64,000 nt of DNA, from contig NC_092571.1 of NCBI RefSeq assembly GCF_037975245.1, forward strand, positions 9,462,501 through 9,526,500, in the 5' to 3' direction. The stretch's first letter is position 1. Each line of letters opens with the position of its first letter. The notes below the pieces were generated by a model that was not told the DNA's origin, did no database searches, and worked only from the letters and a program-made list of their open reading frames with translations. The position numbers and the translations under genes are program-made. The stretch is from Apostichopus japonicus. Its lineage: Eukaryota; Echinodermata; Holothuroidea; Aspidochirotida; Stichopodidae. Shown one piece after another: positions 35,473 to 48,617 of the stretch.

Positions 35473-38400
35473 GTCTTGATGTGGAAGCGCATAAATCAAA
35501 GTAGAGATGATGTGCCAATAAGGAGGATTGGAGGTGACACAGAGCAGTTAAGAAATTCTGTGTTTAAATCTGGATATGTTTCTCCGTGCGAGCAGACGGT
35601 TCAGTGTGCTTAACTTGCTCCTCTTCTAGCTCAAAGTCTTAACTGCGTCATGATATAGAAATCTGCATGCATCCCGACAGGCCAAGCCCTCAGATATCAA
35701 CGTGGAGGGGGGGGGGGTATGATTTGTCAGTTGACAACTTCTAGCTATACTTTAGCGGACCCTAAACGTGACGGACTTAGTGTGTAAGATAATGGAAGGA
35801 TTACTTCCGGTACGACACCTACAACAGCTATAAAATAGAAAGCTCCTGATTAAAACCCTAAGAGGGCTGCCAACTGTGACTGAAATAAACACCGTCGCGT
35901 TCTGACTTTACAGGGATGATAAAGGTCAGTCTCTTAACATTAGCAATTCCGTTAGATTTGTACAGTTTTTCTGATCATAGAATAGTTACAATACTACGTT
36001 GGCTTAATAGGTACATAGGAAAAGGAAACAAGTCTGCTCTAATCTGAAACTTTGGACTTTTTGTCTCTTCATTTGGACCTTTTTTTTGGATCCAAATTTT
36101 GAATGGAAAAAAAGAGGCAACATTTTGAGATAAAAAGACAACATTGTGAGATTTGGGGACTCTGTTTTTCTTTCCCAAGTCCTTATTAAGCCACCGTACA
36201 ATGCTGACACATGGTGCACACAATATTAAACTGCCACATGCAACCATCACAGTAGTCTACTGCTGTACACATGTAGGCCTAAGTAAAGGTTTAGTAGCTA
36301 CAGCGTGATAGTCTGACGTCTATCTTGTCCGTGCGCGCATGCAAACAGTGATACAAGAGCGCTCACAATAATATCAGCATAAAATCAGAAGCGCGCGCTC
36401 CGAAATATTTGTCTGCATTGCATGCTGTACGTACATAATACCTCCGCGCGCGCGTGTGCGTTGATCTATATACGAGTGTTTACTATACCGTCATACACAG
36501 TGGATTTTCAATGGAAAATATTTGTTGTCATTTTGTAGGCGTCCATATCAACACGTACTGTACTGTACTGTACTGTACTGTACTGTACTGGGCAGTTCTC
36601 TCTCCATTGCAAGCAGTGTAGTCTAGACGTTGGATATATCTTGACGTCGTTCTTCGCCTTAATTTAGTTGTTCGAACGACTCCAATGACGGCCCGGGGTT
36701 GCAGAGAAGAAAAGGACGACATTTGAAGACACAGTAAACATAACGTGATTACGGTTAGTGATATTTTACATTATCTGAAGTTATCTGTATGCATGTATAT
36801 CTGTCTGTGAAGTTAGCATATGCATAGTCTGCAACGTAAACCTAGTCTAGGCCTATCAGTATATGCCTTACTTTTGACTCCAGTTTTATGCACAACGAGA
36901 ACAGTGTTACGTCATGGACATGTACCTATCAGCAACTGAGGCATTTTGACGGCACTTAATGCTTTCTGGGATCAGTGTAGAAAAGTCTGTAGGAGAGTTA
37001 AAATATGTTCGGTCGGGATTGCGCCAGTGATATGTCGGTTACTTCTTGTAGGTGCCAGACGTGGCACGAGAAGTTGAGAGCGCCATCGATGGCCATCTTC
37101 TAAATGTCATCTATCCATTAGCGACAGGGCTATTATTCACGATGTTACCATAGCAATGGAGCGTTAGATTCGAAACGGAGCTATTTTTAAACGAATATAC
37201 AAGTCCCATGGAATTGTCGTGAATTTCATATTTGTTTTGGTCATAATACGTTAAATACAGAGCAAAAGCTAGATAAGGTAGAAATTAGATAGATTTATTC
37301 GTCAATGAGCAAAGTTTACCAGTAGAAAGTCCTAGTATGTCATAATTGAATCCTCCACGCTACTAGGTTTTATTCTCGGCTATGTCTGCTGTATCTGCAT
37401 TATCTGCTTTGTGTACCGTCATGAATACCGCACATTTCGATCGTTTTTAATGCACCGAGAGCTCGTGGCATTGTTTATGACGTTACCGTACCTGTTTGTA
37501 TCACACTGTCTTTCAAACGCCTGCCTCAGTAAATCAGCATTTAAGAAATGTGAAGTTGTTCTAACAGGAGCATAGCTGTTTCCACACTTAACGGTTTATA
37601 ATATAAAGGCTAAGTAATGACACAACATTCCCGAAGAACAAATATTATCAAGCTTTTCAGAAAAGATGTCGCGGTGGCCTTACACTGTACAAAAGGAGCA
37701 TTCCTTTTTGCAGCTACAGTTTTCGTGCTTATGTATACTTTCATTAAAATTTCCAGTGAAAGGCGACGAGCGAGACAGAAATCAAATTTACTACTCAGGT
37801 CTTAAGTTCCGATCGAATTCTATTGACAAGTTGTGCAAAATATTGCAATGACCTACTTTGTTTACACGAAACAAAATACCAAATAGAAACAACCACCCCC
37901 ACCCCCACCCCCAATAAAAAAAAAAGACAAACAAACAAAGCAAAACAAATGTTAAACACCATGTATATACATGCAGATATTAACAACAACCCAAAAAATA
38001 ATAATAATAATAATAAAAACAAAGAGTGCTTCGGCGGGGAATCGAACCTAGGCAGACATGAGCATCAATTTAATCTTAAATAAATTGTGATTACTTAGCA
38101 AGAAAAAGATGAATGAAAAAGACAATAATTAATTTGAATTATTGTATTATAAAATGGAAGACAAAAAGCTAAAATTAACAAGAGATTACGCCTCATCGAG
38201 GCCATGGTTTCACTGAACGTTGAACATCAACCCAGTCCGAATCGACGTGAGCCCTCCATTGCAAGTCAGTCAGCCCACTTCTGGCCCGAAGGCCGGGCTC
38301 TAAACGTAATCTCCCGGATGCTTTTGCGAACTAAGGGAGGATACGGAATTGGGATCCTAGGCCCGTATAAAAATTCCACCTTGGCGATGCCATTATAAAC

Positions 38401-38761
38401 AAAGCAGTGTCTGTCATCCGATCGGCGCGATTCACACAGCCTGACAACAAACACCGACGCGCAGTGCTGTCTTCCAACCGTTCAGGCCACCACGCCAGCC
38501 TGGTGATTCTTGGGTCGAAATAATACTTAGAGTTCCAGATTGTTCCAAAACAATGTGATATGAATGCATACCATGCCCCAATTGGAGTATTGTACATTCG
38601 CACAAAAGTTTAACCGTGAAAAAAAAAACACGAAAAAACCAAAGAAAAAAAAAACACGAAAAGATAAGTAAAACAAAAGCACACACACACACACAAGACG
38701 TAAAATGACCTAACGCAGTGCTTGTTTTGGCATATTTCCAGTCACCACGATCGTTTTGATC
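35473..38761. repeat. macrosatellite unit 11 (3289 bp)
   Basis: G11, (GTACT)7, CCAAATTTT, and C at the GTCAGT[C/T]AGCC marker. Equivalent to unit 5. Confidence 0.95.
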
Positions 38762-41700
38762 GTCTTGATGTGGAAGCGCATAAATCAAAGTAGAGATGAT
38801 GTGCCAATAAGGAGGATTGGAGGTGACACAGAGCAGTTAAGAAATTCTGTGTTTAAATCTGGATATGTTTCTCCGTGCGAGCAGACGGTTCAGTGTGCTT
38901 AACTTGCTCCTCTTCTAGCTCAAAGTCTTAACTGCGTCATGATATAGAAATCTGCATGCATCCCGACAGGCCAAGCCCTCAGATATCAACGTGGAGGGGG
39001 GGGGGGGTATGATTTGTCAGTTGACAACTTCTAGCTATACTTTAGCGGACCCTAAACGTGACGGACTTAGTGTGTAAGATAATGGAAGGATTACTTCCGG
39101 TACGACACCTACAACAGCTATAAAATAGAAAGCTCCTGATTAAAACCCTAAGAGGGCTGCCAACTGTGACTGAAATAAACACCGTCGCGTTCTGACTTTA
39201 CAGGGATGATAAAGGTCAGTCTCTTAACATTAGCAATTCCGTTAGATTTGTACAGTTTTTCTGATCATAGAATAGTTACAATACTACGTTGGCTTAATAG
39301 GTACATAGGAAAAGGAAACAAGTCTGCTCTAATCTGAAACTTTGGACTTTTTGTCTCTTCATTTGGACCTTTTTTTTGGATCCAACTTTTGAATGGAAAA
39401 AAAGAGGCAACATTTTGAGATAAAAAGACAACATTGTGAGATTTGGGGACTCTGTTTTTCTTTCCCAAGTCCTTATTAAGCCACCGTACAATGCTGACAC
39501 ATGGTGCACACAATATTAAACTGCCACATGCAACCATCACAGTAGTCTACTGCTGTACACATGTAGGCCTAAGTAAAGGTTTAGTAGCTACAGCGTGATA
39601 GTCTGACGTCTATCTTGTCCGTGCGCGCATGCAAACAGTGATACAAGAGCGCTCACAATAATATCAGCATAAAATCAGAAGCGCGCGCTCCGAAATATTT
39701 GTCTGCATTGCATGCTGTACGTACATAATACCTCCGCGCGCGCGTGTGCGTTGATCTATATACGAGTGTTTACTATACCGTCATACACAGTGGATTTTCA
39801 ATGGAAAATATTTGTTGTCATTTTGTAGGCGTCCATATCAACACGTACTGTACTGTACTGTACTGTACTGTACTGGGCAGTTCTCTCTCCATTGCAAGCA
39901 GTGTAGTCTAGACGTTGGATATATCTTGACGTCGTTCTTCGCCTTAATTTAGTTGTTCGAACGACTCCAATGACGGCCCGGGGTTGCAGAGAAGAAAAGG
40001 ACGACATTTGAAGACACAGTAAACATAACGTGATTACGGTTAGTGATATTTTACATTATCTGAAGTTATCTGTATGCATGTATATCTGTCTGTGAAGTTA
40101 GCATATGCATAGTCTGCAACGTAAACCTAGTCTAGGCCTATCAGTATATGCCTTACTTTTGACTCCAGTTTTATGCACAACGAGAACAGTGTTACGTCAT
40201 GGACATGTACCTATCAGCAACTGAGGCATTTTGACGGCACTTAATGCTTTCTGGGATCAGTGTAGAAAAGTCTGTAGGAGAGTTAAAATATGTTCGGTCG
40301 GGATTGCGCCAGTGATATGTCGGTTACTTCTTGTAGGTGCCAGACGTGGCACGAGAAGTTGAGAGCGCCATCGATGGCCATCTTCTAAATGTCATCTATC
40401 CATTAGCGACAGGGCTATTATTCACGATGTTACCATAGCAATGGAGCGTTAGATTCGAAACGGAGCTATTTTTAAACGAATATACAAGTCCCATGGAATT
40501 GTCGTGAATTTCATATTTGTTTTGGTCATAATACGTTAAATACAGAGCAAAAGCTAGATAAGGTAGAAATTAGATAGATTTATTCGTCAATGAGCAAAGT
40601 TTACCAGTAGAAAGTCCTAGTATGTCATAATTGAATCCTCCACGCTACTAGGTTTTATTCTCGGCTATGTCTGCTGTATCTGCATTATCTGCTTTGTGTA
40701 CCGTCATGAATACCGCACATTTCGATCGTTTTTAATGCACCGAGAGCTCGTGGCATTGTTTATGACGTTACCGTACCTGTTTGTATCACACTGTCTTTCA
40801 AACGCCTGCCTCAGTAAATCAGCATTTAAGAAATGTGAAGTTGTTCTAACAGGAGCATAGCTGTTTCCACACTTAACGGTTTATAATATAAAGGCTAAGT
40901 AATGACACAACATTCCCGAAGAACAAATATTATCAAGCTTTTCAGAAAAGATGTCGCGGTGGCCTTACACTGTACAAAAGGAGCATTCCTTTTTGCAGCT
41001 ACAGTTTTCGTGCTTATGTATACTTTCATTAAAATTTCCAGTGAAAGGCGACGAGCGAGACAGAAATCAAATTTACTACTCAGGTCTTAAGTTCCGATCG
41101 AATTCTATTGACAAGTTGTGCAAAATATTGCAATGACCTACTTTGTTTACACGAAACAAAATACCAAATAGAAACAACCACCCCCACCCCCACCCCCAAT
41201 AAAAAAAAAAGACAAACAAACAAAGCAAAACAAATGTTAAACACCATGTATATACATGCAGATATTAACAACAACCCAAAAAATAATAATAATAATAATA
41301 AAAACAAAGAGTGCTTCGGCGGGGAATCGAACCTAGGCAGACATGAGCATCAATTTAATCTTAAATAAATTGTGATTACTTAGCAAGAAAAAGATGAATG
41401 AAAAAGACAATAATTAATTTGAATTATTGTATTATAAAATGGAAGACAAAAAGCTAAAATTAACAAGAGATTACGCCTCATCGAGGCCATGGTTTCACTG
41501 AACGTTGAACATCAACCCAGTCCGAATCGACGTGAGCCCTCCATTGCAAGTCAGTTAGCCCACTTCTGGCCCGAAGGCCGGGCTCTAAACGTAATCTCCC
41601 GGATGCTTTTGCGAACTAAGGGAGGATACGGAATTGGGATCCTAGGCCCGTATAAAAATTCCACCTTGGCGATGCCATTATAAACAAAGCAGTGTCTGTC

Positions 41701-42046
41701 ATCCGATCGGCGCGATTCACACAGCCTGACAACAAACACCGACGCGCAGTGCTGTCTTCCAACCGTTCAGGCCACCACGCCAGCCTGGTGATTCTTGGGT
41801 CGAAATAATACTTAGAGTTCCAGATTGTTCCAAAACAATGTGATATGAATGCATACCATGCCCCAATTGGAGTATTGTACATTCGCACAAAAGTTTAACC
41901 GTGAAAAAAAAAACACGAAAAAACCAAAGAAAAAAAAAACACGAAAAGATAAGTAAAACAAAAGCACACACACACACACAAGACGTAAAATGACCTAACG
42001 CAGTGCTTGTTTTGGCATATTTCCAGTCACCACGATCGTTTTGATC
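38762..42046. repeat. macrosatellite unit 12 (3285 bp)
   Basis: G12, (GTACT)6, CCAACTTTT, T marker. Equivalent to unit 6. Confidence 0.95.
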
Positions 42047-45000
42047 GTCTTGATGTGGAAGCGCATAAATCAAAGTAGAGATGATGTGCCAATAAGGAGG
42101 ATTGGAGGTGACACAGAGCAGTTAAGAAATTCTGTGTTTAAATCTGGATATGTTTCTCCGTGCGAGCAGACGGTTCAGTGTGCTTAACTTGCTCCTCTTC
42201 TAGCTCAAAGTCTTAACTGCGTCATGATATAGAAATCTGCATGCATCCCGACAGGCCAAGCCCTCAGATATCAACGTGGAGGGGGGGGGGGTATGATTTG
42301 TCAGTTGACAACTTCTAGCTATACTTTAGCGGACCCTAAACGTGACGGACTTAGTGTGTAAGATAATGGAAGGATTACTTCCGGTACGACACCTACAACA
42401 GCTATAAAATAGAAAGCTCCTGATTAAAACCCTAAGAGGGCTGCCAACTGTGACTGAAATAAACACCGTCGCGTTCTGACTTTACAGGGATGATAAAGGT
42501 CAGTCTCTTAACATTAGCAATTCCGTTAGATTTGTACAGTTTTTCTGATCATAGAATAGTTACAATACTACGTTGGCTTAATAGGTACATAGGAAAAGGA
42601 AACAAGTCTGCTCTAATCTGAAACTTTGGACTTTTTGTCTCTTCATTTGGACCTTTTTTTTGGATCCAAATTTTGAATGGAAAAAAAGAGGCAACATTTT
42701 GAGATAAAAAGACAACATTGTGAGATTTGGGGACTCTGTTTTTCTTTCCCAAGTCCTTATTAAGCCACCGTACAATGCTGACACATGGTGCACACAATAT
42801 TAAACTGCCACATGCAACCATCACAGTAGTCTACTGCTGTACACATGTAGGCCTAAGTAAAGGTTTAGTAGCTACAGCGTGATAGTCTGACGTCTATCTT
42901 GTCCGTGCGCGCATGCAAACAGTGATACAAGAGCGCTCACAATAATATCAGCATAAAATCAGAAGCGCGCGCTCCGAAATATTTGTCTGCATTGCATGCT
43001 GTACGTACATAATACCTCCGCGCGCGCGTGTGCGTTGATCTATATACGAGTGTTTACTATACCGTCATACACAGTGGATTTTCAATGGAAAATATTTGTT
43101 GTCATTTTGTAGGCGTCCATATCAACACGTACTGTACTGTACTGTACTGTACTGTACTGTACTGGGCAGTTCTCTCTCCATTGCAAGCAGTGTAGTCTAG
43201 ACGTTGGATATATCTTGACGTCGTTCTTCGCCTTAATTTAGTTGTTCGAACGACTCCAATGACGGCCCGGGGTTGCAGAGAAGAAAAGGACGACATTTGA
43301 AGACACAGTAAACATAACGTGATTACGGTTAGTGATATTTTACATTATCTGAAGTTATCTGTATGCATGTATATCTGTCTGTGAAGTTAGCATATGCATA
43401 GTCTGCAACGTAAACCTAGTCTAGGCCTATCAGTATATGCCTTACTTTTGACTCCAGTTTTATGCACAACGAGAACAGTGTTACGTCATGGACATGTACC
43501 TATCAGCAACTGAGGCATTTTGACGGCACTTAATGCTTTCTGGGATCAGTGTAGATAAGTCTGTAGGAGAGTTAAAATATGTTCGGTCGGGATTGCGCCA
43601 GTGATATGTCGGTTACTTCTTGTAGGTGCCAGACGTGGCACGAGAAGTTGAGAGCGCCATCGATGGCCATCTTCTAAATGTCATCTATCCATTAGCGACA
43701 GGGCTATTATTCACGATGTTACCATAGCAATGGAGCGTTAGATTCGAAACGGAGCTATTTTTAAACGAATATACAAGTCCCATGGAATTGTCGTGAATTT
43801 CATATTTGTTTTGGTCATAATACGTTAAATACAGAGCAAAAGCTAGATAAGGTAGAAATTAGATAGATTTATTCGTCAATGAGCAAAGTTTACCAGTAGA
43901 AAGTCCTAGTATGTCATAATTGAATCCTCCACGCTACTAGGTTTTATTCTCGGCTATGTCTGCTGTATCTGCATTATCTGCTTTGTGTACCGTCATGAAT
44001 ACCGCACATTTCGATCGTTTTTAATGCACCGAGAGCTCGTGGCATTGTTTATGACGTTACCGTACCTGTTTGTATCACACTGTCTTTCAAACGCCTGCCT
44101 CAGTAAATCAGCATTTAAGAAATGTGAAGTTGTTCTAACAGGAGCATAGCTGTTTCCACACTTAACGGTTTATAATATAAAGGCTAAGTAATGACACAAC
44201 ATTCCCGAAGAACAAATATTATCAAGCTTTTCAGAAAAGATGTCGCGGTGGCCTTACACTGTACAAAAGGAGCATTCCTTTTTGCAGCTACAGTTTTCGT
44301 GCTTATGTATACTTTCATTAAAATTTCCAGTGAAAGGCGACGAGCGAGACAGAAATCAAATTTACTACTCAGGTCTTAAGTTCCGATCGAATTCTATTGA
44401 CAAGTTGTGCAAAATATTGCAATGACCTACTTTGTTTACACGAAACAAAATACCAAATAGAAACAACCACCCCCACCCCCACCCCCAATAAAAAAAAAGA
44501 CAAACAAACAAAGCAAAACAAATGTTAAACACCATGTATATACATGCAGATATTAACAACAACCCAAAAAATAATAATAATAATAATAAAAACAAAGAGT
44601 GCTTCGGCGGGGAATCGAACCTAGGCAGACATGAGCATCAATTTAATCTTAAATAAATTGTGATTACTTAGCAAGAAAAAGATGAATGAAAAAGACAATA
44701 ATTAATTTGAATTATTGTATTATAAAATGGAAGACAAAAAGCTAAAATTAACAAGAGATTACGCCTCATCGAGGCCATGGTTTCACTGAACGTTGAACAT
44801 CAACCCAGTCCGAATCGACGTGAGCCCTCCATTGCAAGTCAGTTAGCCCACTTCTGGCCCGAAGGCCGGGCTCTAAACGTAATCTCCCGGATGCTTTTGC
44901 GAACTAAGGGAGGATACGGAATTGGGATCCTAGGCCCGTATAAAAATTCCACCTTGGCGATGCCATTATAAACAAAGCAGTGTCTGTCATCCGATCGGCG

Positions 45001-45333
45001 CGATTCACACAGCCTGACAACAAACACCGACGCGCAGTGCTGTCTTCCAACCGTTCAGGCCACCACGCCAGCCTGGTGATTCTTGGGTCGAAATAATACT
45101 TAGAGTTCCAGATTGTTCCAAAACAATGTGATATGAATGCATACCATGCCCCAATTGGAGTATTGTACATTCGCACAAAAGTTTAACCGTGAAAAAAAAA
45201 CACGAAAAAACCAAAGAAAAAAAAAACACGAAAAGATAAGTAAAACAAAAGCACACACACACACACAAGACGTAAAATGACCTAACGCAGTGCTTGTTTT
45301 GGCATATTTCCAGTCACCACGATCGTTTTGATC
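42047..45333. repeat. macrosatellite unit 13 (3287 bp)
   Basis: G11, (GTACT)7, CCAAATTTT, and GTAGATAAG near 43554. Equivalent to unit 7. Confidence 0.95.
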
Positions 45334-48300
45334 GTCTTGATGTGGAAGCGCATAAATCAAAGTAGAGATGATGTGCCAATAAGGAGGATTGGAGGTGACA
45401 CAGAGCAGTTAAGAAATTCTGTGTTTAAATCTGGATATGTTTCTCCGTGCGAGCAGACGGTTCAGTGTGCTTAACTTGCTCCTCTTCTAGCTCAAAGTCT
45501 TAACTGCGTCATGATATAGAAATCTGCATGCATCCCGACAGGCCAAGCCCTCAGATATCAACGTGGAGGGGGGGGGGGTATGATTTGTCAGTTGACAACT
45601 TCTAGCTATACTTTAGCGGACCCTAAACGTGACGGACTTAGTGTGTAAGATAATGGAAGGATTACTTCCGGTACGACACCTACAACAGCTATAAAATAGA
45701 AAGCTCCTGATTAAAACCCTAAGAGGGCTGCCAACTGTGACTGAAATAAACACCGTCGCGTTCTGACTTTACAGGGATGATAAAGGTCAGTCTCTTAACA
45801 TTAGCAATTCCGTTAGATTTGTACAGTTTTTCTGATCATAGAATAGTTACAATACTACGTTGGCTTAATAGGTACATAGGAAAAGGAAACAAGTCTGCTC
45901 TAATCTGAAACTTTGGACTTTTTGTCTCTTCATTTGGACCTTTTTTTTGGATCCAAATTTTGAATGGAAAAAAAGAGGCAACATTTTGAGATAAAAAGAC
46001 AACATTGTGAGATTTGGGGACTCTGTTTTTCTTTCCCAAGTCCTTATTAAGCCACCGTACAATGCTGACACATGGTGCACACAATATTAAACTGCCACAT
46101 GCAACCATCACAGTAGTCTACTGCTGTACACATGTAGGCCTAAGTAAAGGTTTAGTAGCTACAGCGTGATAGTCTGACGTCTATCTTGTCCGTGCGCGCA
46201 TGCAAACAGTGATACAAGAGCGCTCACAATAATATCAGCATAAAATCAGAAGCGCGCGCTCCGAAATATTTGTCTGCATTGCATGCTGTACGTACATAAT
46301 ACCTCCGCGCGCGCGTGTGCGTTGATCTATATACGAGTGTTTACTATACCGTCATACACAGTGGATTTTCAATGGAAAATATTTGTTGTCATTTTGTAGG
46401 CGTCCATATCAACACGTACTGTACTGTACTGTACTGTACTGTACTGGGCAGTTCTCTCTCCATTGCAAGCAGTGTAGTCTAGACGTTGGATATATCTTGA
46501 CGTCGTTCTTCGCCTTAATTTAGTTGTTCGAACGACTCCAATGACGGCCCGGGGTTGCAGAGAAGAAAAGGACGACATTTGAAGACACAGTAAACATAAC
46601 GTGATTACGGTTAGTGATATTTTACATTATCTGAAGTTATCTGTATGCATGTATATCTGTCTGTGAAGTTAGCATATGCATAGTCTGCAACGTAAACCTA
46701 GTCTAGGCCTATCAGTATATGCCTTACTTTTGACTCCAGTTTTATGCACAACGAGAACAGTGTTACGTCATGGACATGTACCTATCAGCAACTGAGGCAT
46801 TTTGACGGCACTTAATGCTTTCTGGGATCAGTGTAGAAAAGTCTGTAGGAGAGTTAAAATATGTTCGGTCGGGATTGCGCCAGTGATATGTCGGTTACTT
46901 CTTGTAGGTGCCAGACGTGGCACGAGAAGTTGAGAGCGCCATCGATGGCCATCTTCTAAATGTCATCTATCCATTAGCGACAGGGCTATTATTCACGATG
47001 TTACCATAGCAATGGAGCGTTAGATTCGAAACGGAGCTATTTTTAAACGAATATACAAGTCCCATGGAATTGTCGTGAATTTCATATTTGTTTTGGTCAT
47101 AATACGTTAAATACAGAGCAAAAGCTAGATAAGGTAGAAATTAGATAGATTTATTCGTCAATGAGCAAAGTTTACCAGTAGAAAGTCCTAGTATGTCATA
47201 ATTGAATCCTCCACGCTACTAGGTTTTATTCTCGGCTATGTCTGCTGTATCTGCATTATCTGCTTTGTGTACCGTCATGAATACCGCACATTTCGATCGT
47301 TTTTAATGCACCGAGAGCTCGTGGCATTGTTTATGACGTTACCGTACCTGTTTGTATCACACTGTCTTTCAAACGCCTGCCTCAGTAAATCAGCATTTAA
47401 GAAATGTGAAGTTGTTCTAACAGGAGCATAGCTGTTTCCACACTTAACGGTTTATAATATAAAGGCTAAGTAATGACACAACATTCCCGAAGAACAAATA
47501 TTATCAAGCTTTTCAGAAAAGATGTCGCGGTGGCCTTACACTGTACAAAAGGAGCATTCCTTTTTGCAGCTACAGTTTTCGTGCTTATGTATACTTTCAT
47601 TAAAATTTCCAGTGAAAGGCGACGAGCGAGACAGAAATCAAATTTACTACTCAGGTCTTAAGTTCCGATCGAATTCTATTGACAAGTTGTGCAAAATATT
47701 GCAATGACCTACTTTGTTTACACGAAACAAAATACCAAATAGAAACAACCACCCCCACCCCCACCCCCAATAAAAAAAAAAGACAAACAAACAAAGCAAA
47801 ACAAATGTTAAACACCATGTATATACATGCAGATATTAACAACAACCCAAAAAATAATAATAATAATAATAAAAACAAAGAGTGCTTCGGCGGGGAATCG
47901 AACCTAGGCAGACATGAGCATCAATTTAATCTTAAATAAATTGTGATTACTTAGCAAGAAAAAGATGAATGAAAAAGACAATAATTAATTTGAATTATTG
48001 TATTATAAAATGGAAGACAAAAAGCTAAAATTAACAAGAGATTACGCCTCATCGAGGCCATGGTTTCACTGAACGTTGAACATCAACCCAGTCCGAATCG
48101 ACGTGAGCCCTCCATTGCAAGTCAGTTAGCCCACTTCTGGCCCGAAGGCCGGGCTCTAAACGTAATCTCCCGGATGCTTTTGCGAACTAAGGGAGGATAC
48201 GGAATTGGGATCCTAGGCCCGTATAAAAATTCCACCTTGGCGATGCCATTATAAACAAAGCAGTGTCTGTCATCCGATCGGCGCGATTCACACAGCCTGA

Positions 48301-48617
48301 CAACAAACACCGACGCGCAGTGCTGTCTTCCAACCGTTCAGGCCACCACGCCAGCCTGGTGATTCTTGGGTCGAAATAATACTTAGAGTTCCAGATTGTT
48401 CCAAAACAATGTGATATGAATGCATACCATGCCCCAATTGGAGTATTGTACATTCGCACAAAAGTTTAACCGTGAAAAAAAAAACACGAAAAAACCAAAG
48501 AAAAAAAAAACACGAAAAGATAAGTAAAACAAAAGCACACACACACACACAAGACGTAAAATGACCTAACGCAGTGCTTGTTTTGGCATATTTCCAGTCA
48601 CCACGATCGTTTTGATC
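45334..48617. repeat. macrosatellite unit 14 (3284 bp)
   Basis: G11, (GTACT)6, CCAAATTTT, T marker, ten A in the first A-tract. Equivalent to unit 8 with one extra A. Last unit in the six-unit register. Confidence 0.95.

Larger units (their letters stand above)
28894..48617. repeat. higher-order repeat block 2 (units 9-14)
   Basis: Unit lengths are 3294, 3285, 3289, 3285, 3287 and 3284 bp. The two one-base differences from block 1 are explained by one G in the unit 10 G-tract and one A in an A-tract of unit 14. All other markers I compared agree with block 1. The register ends here: unit 15 has 7 GTACT copies and a different C-rich tract junction where a third block should have 8 copies. Confidence 0.88.
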
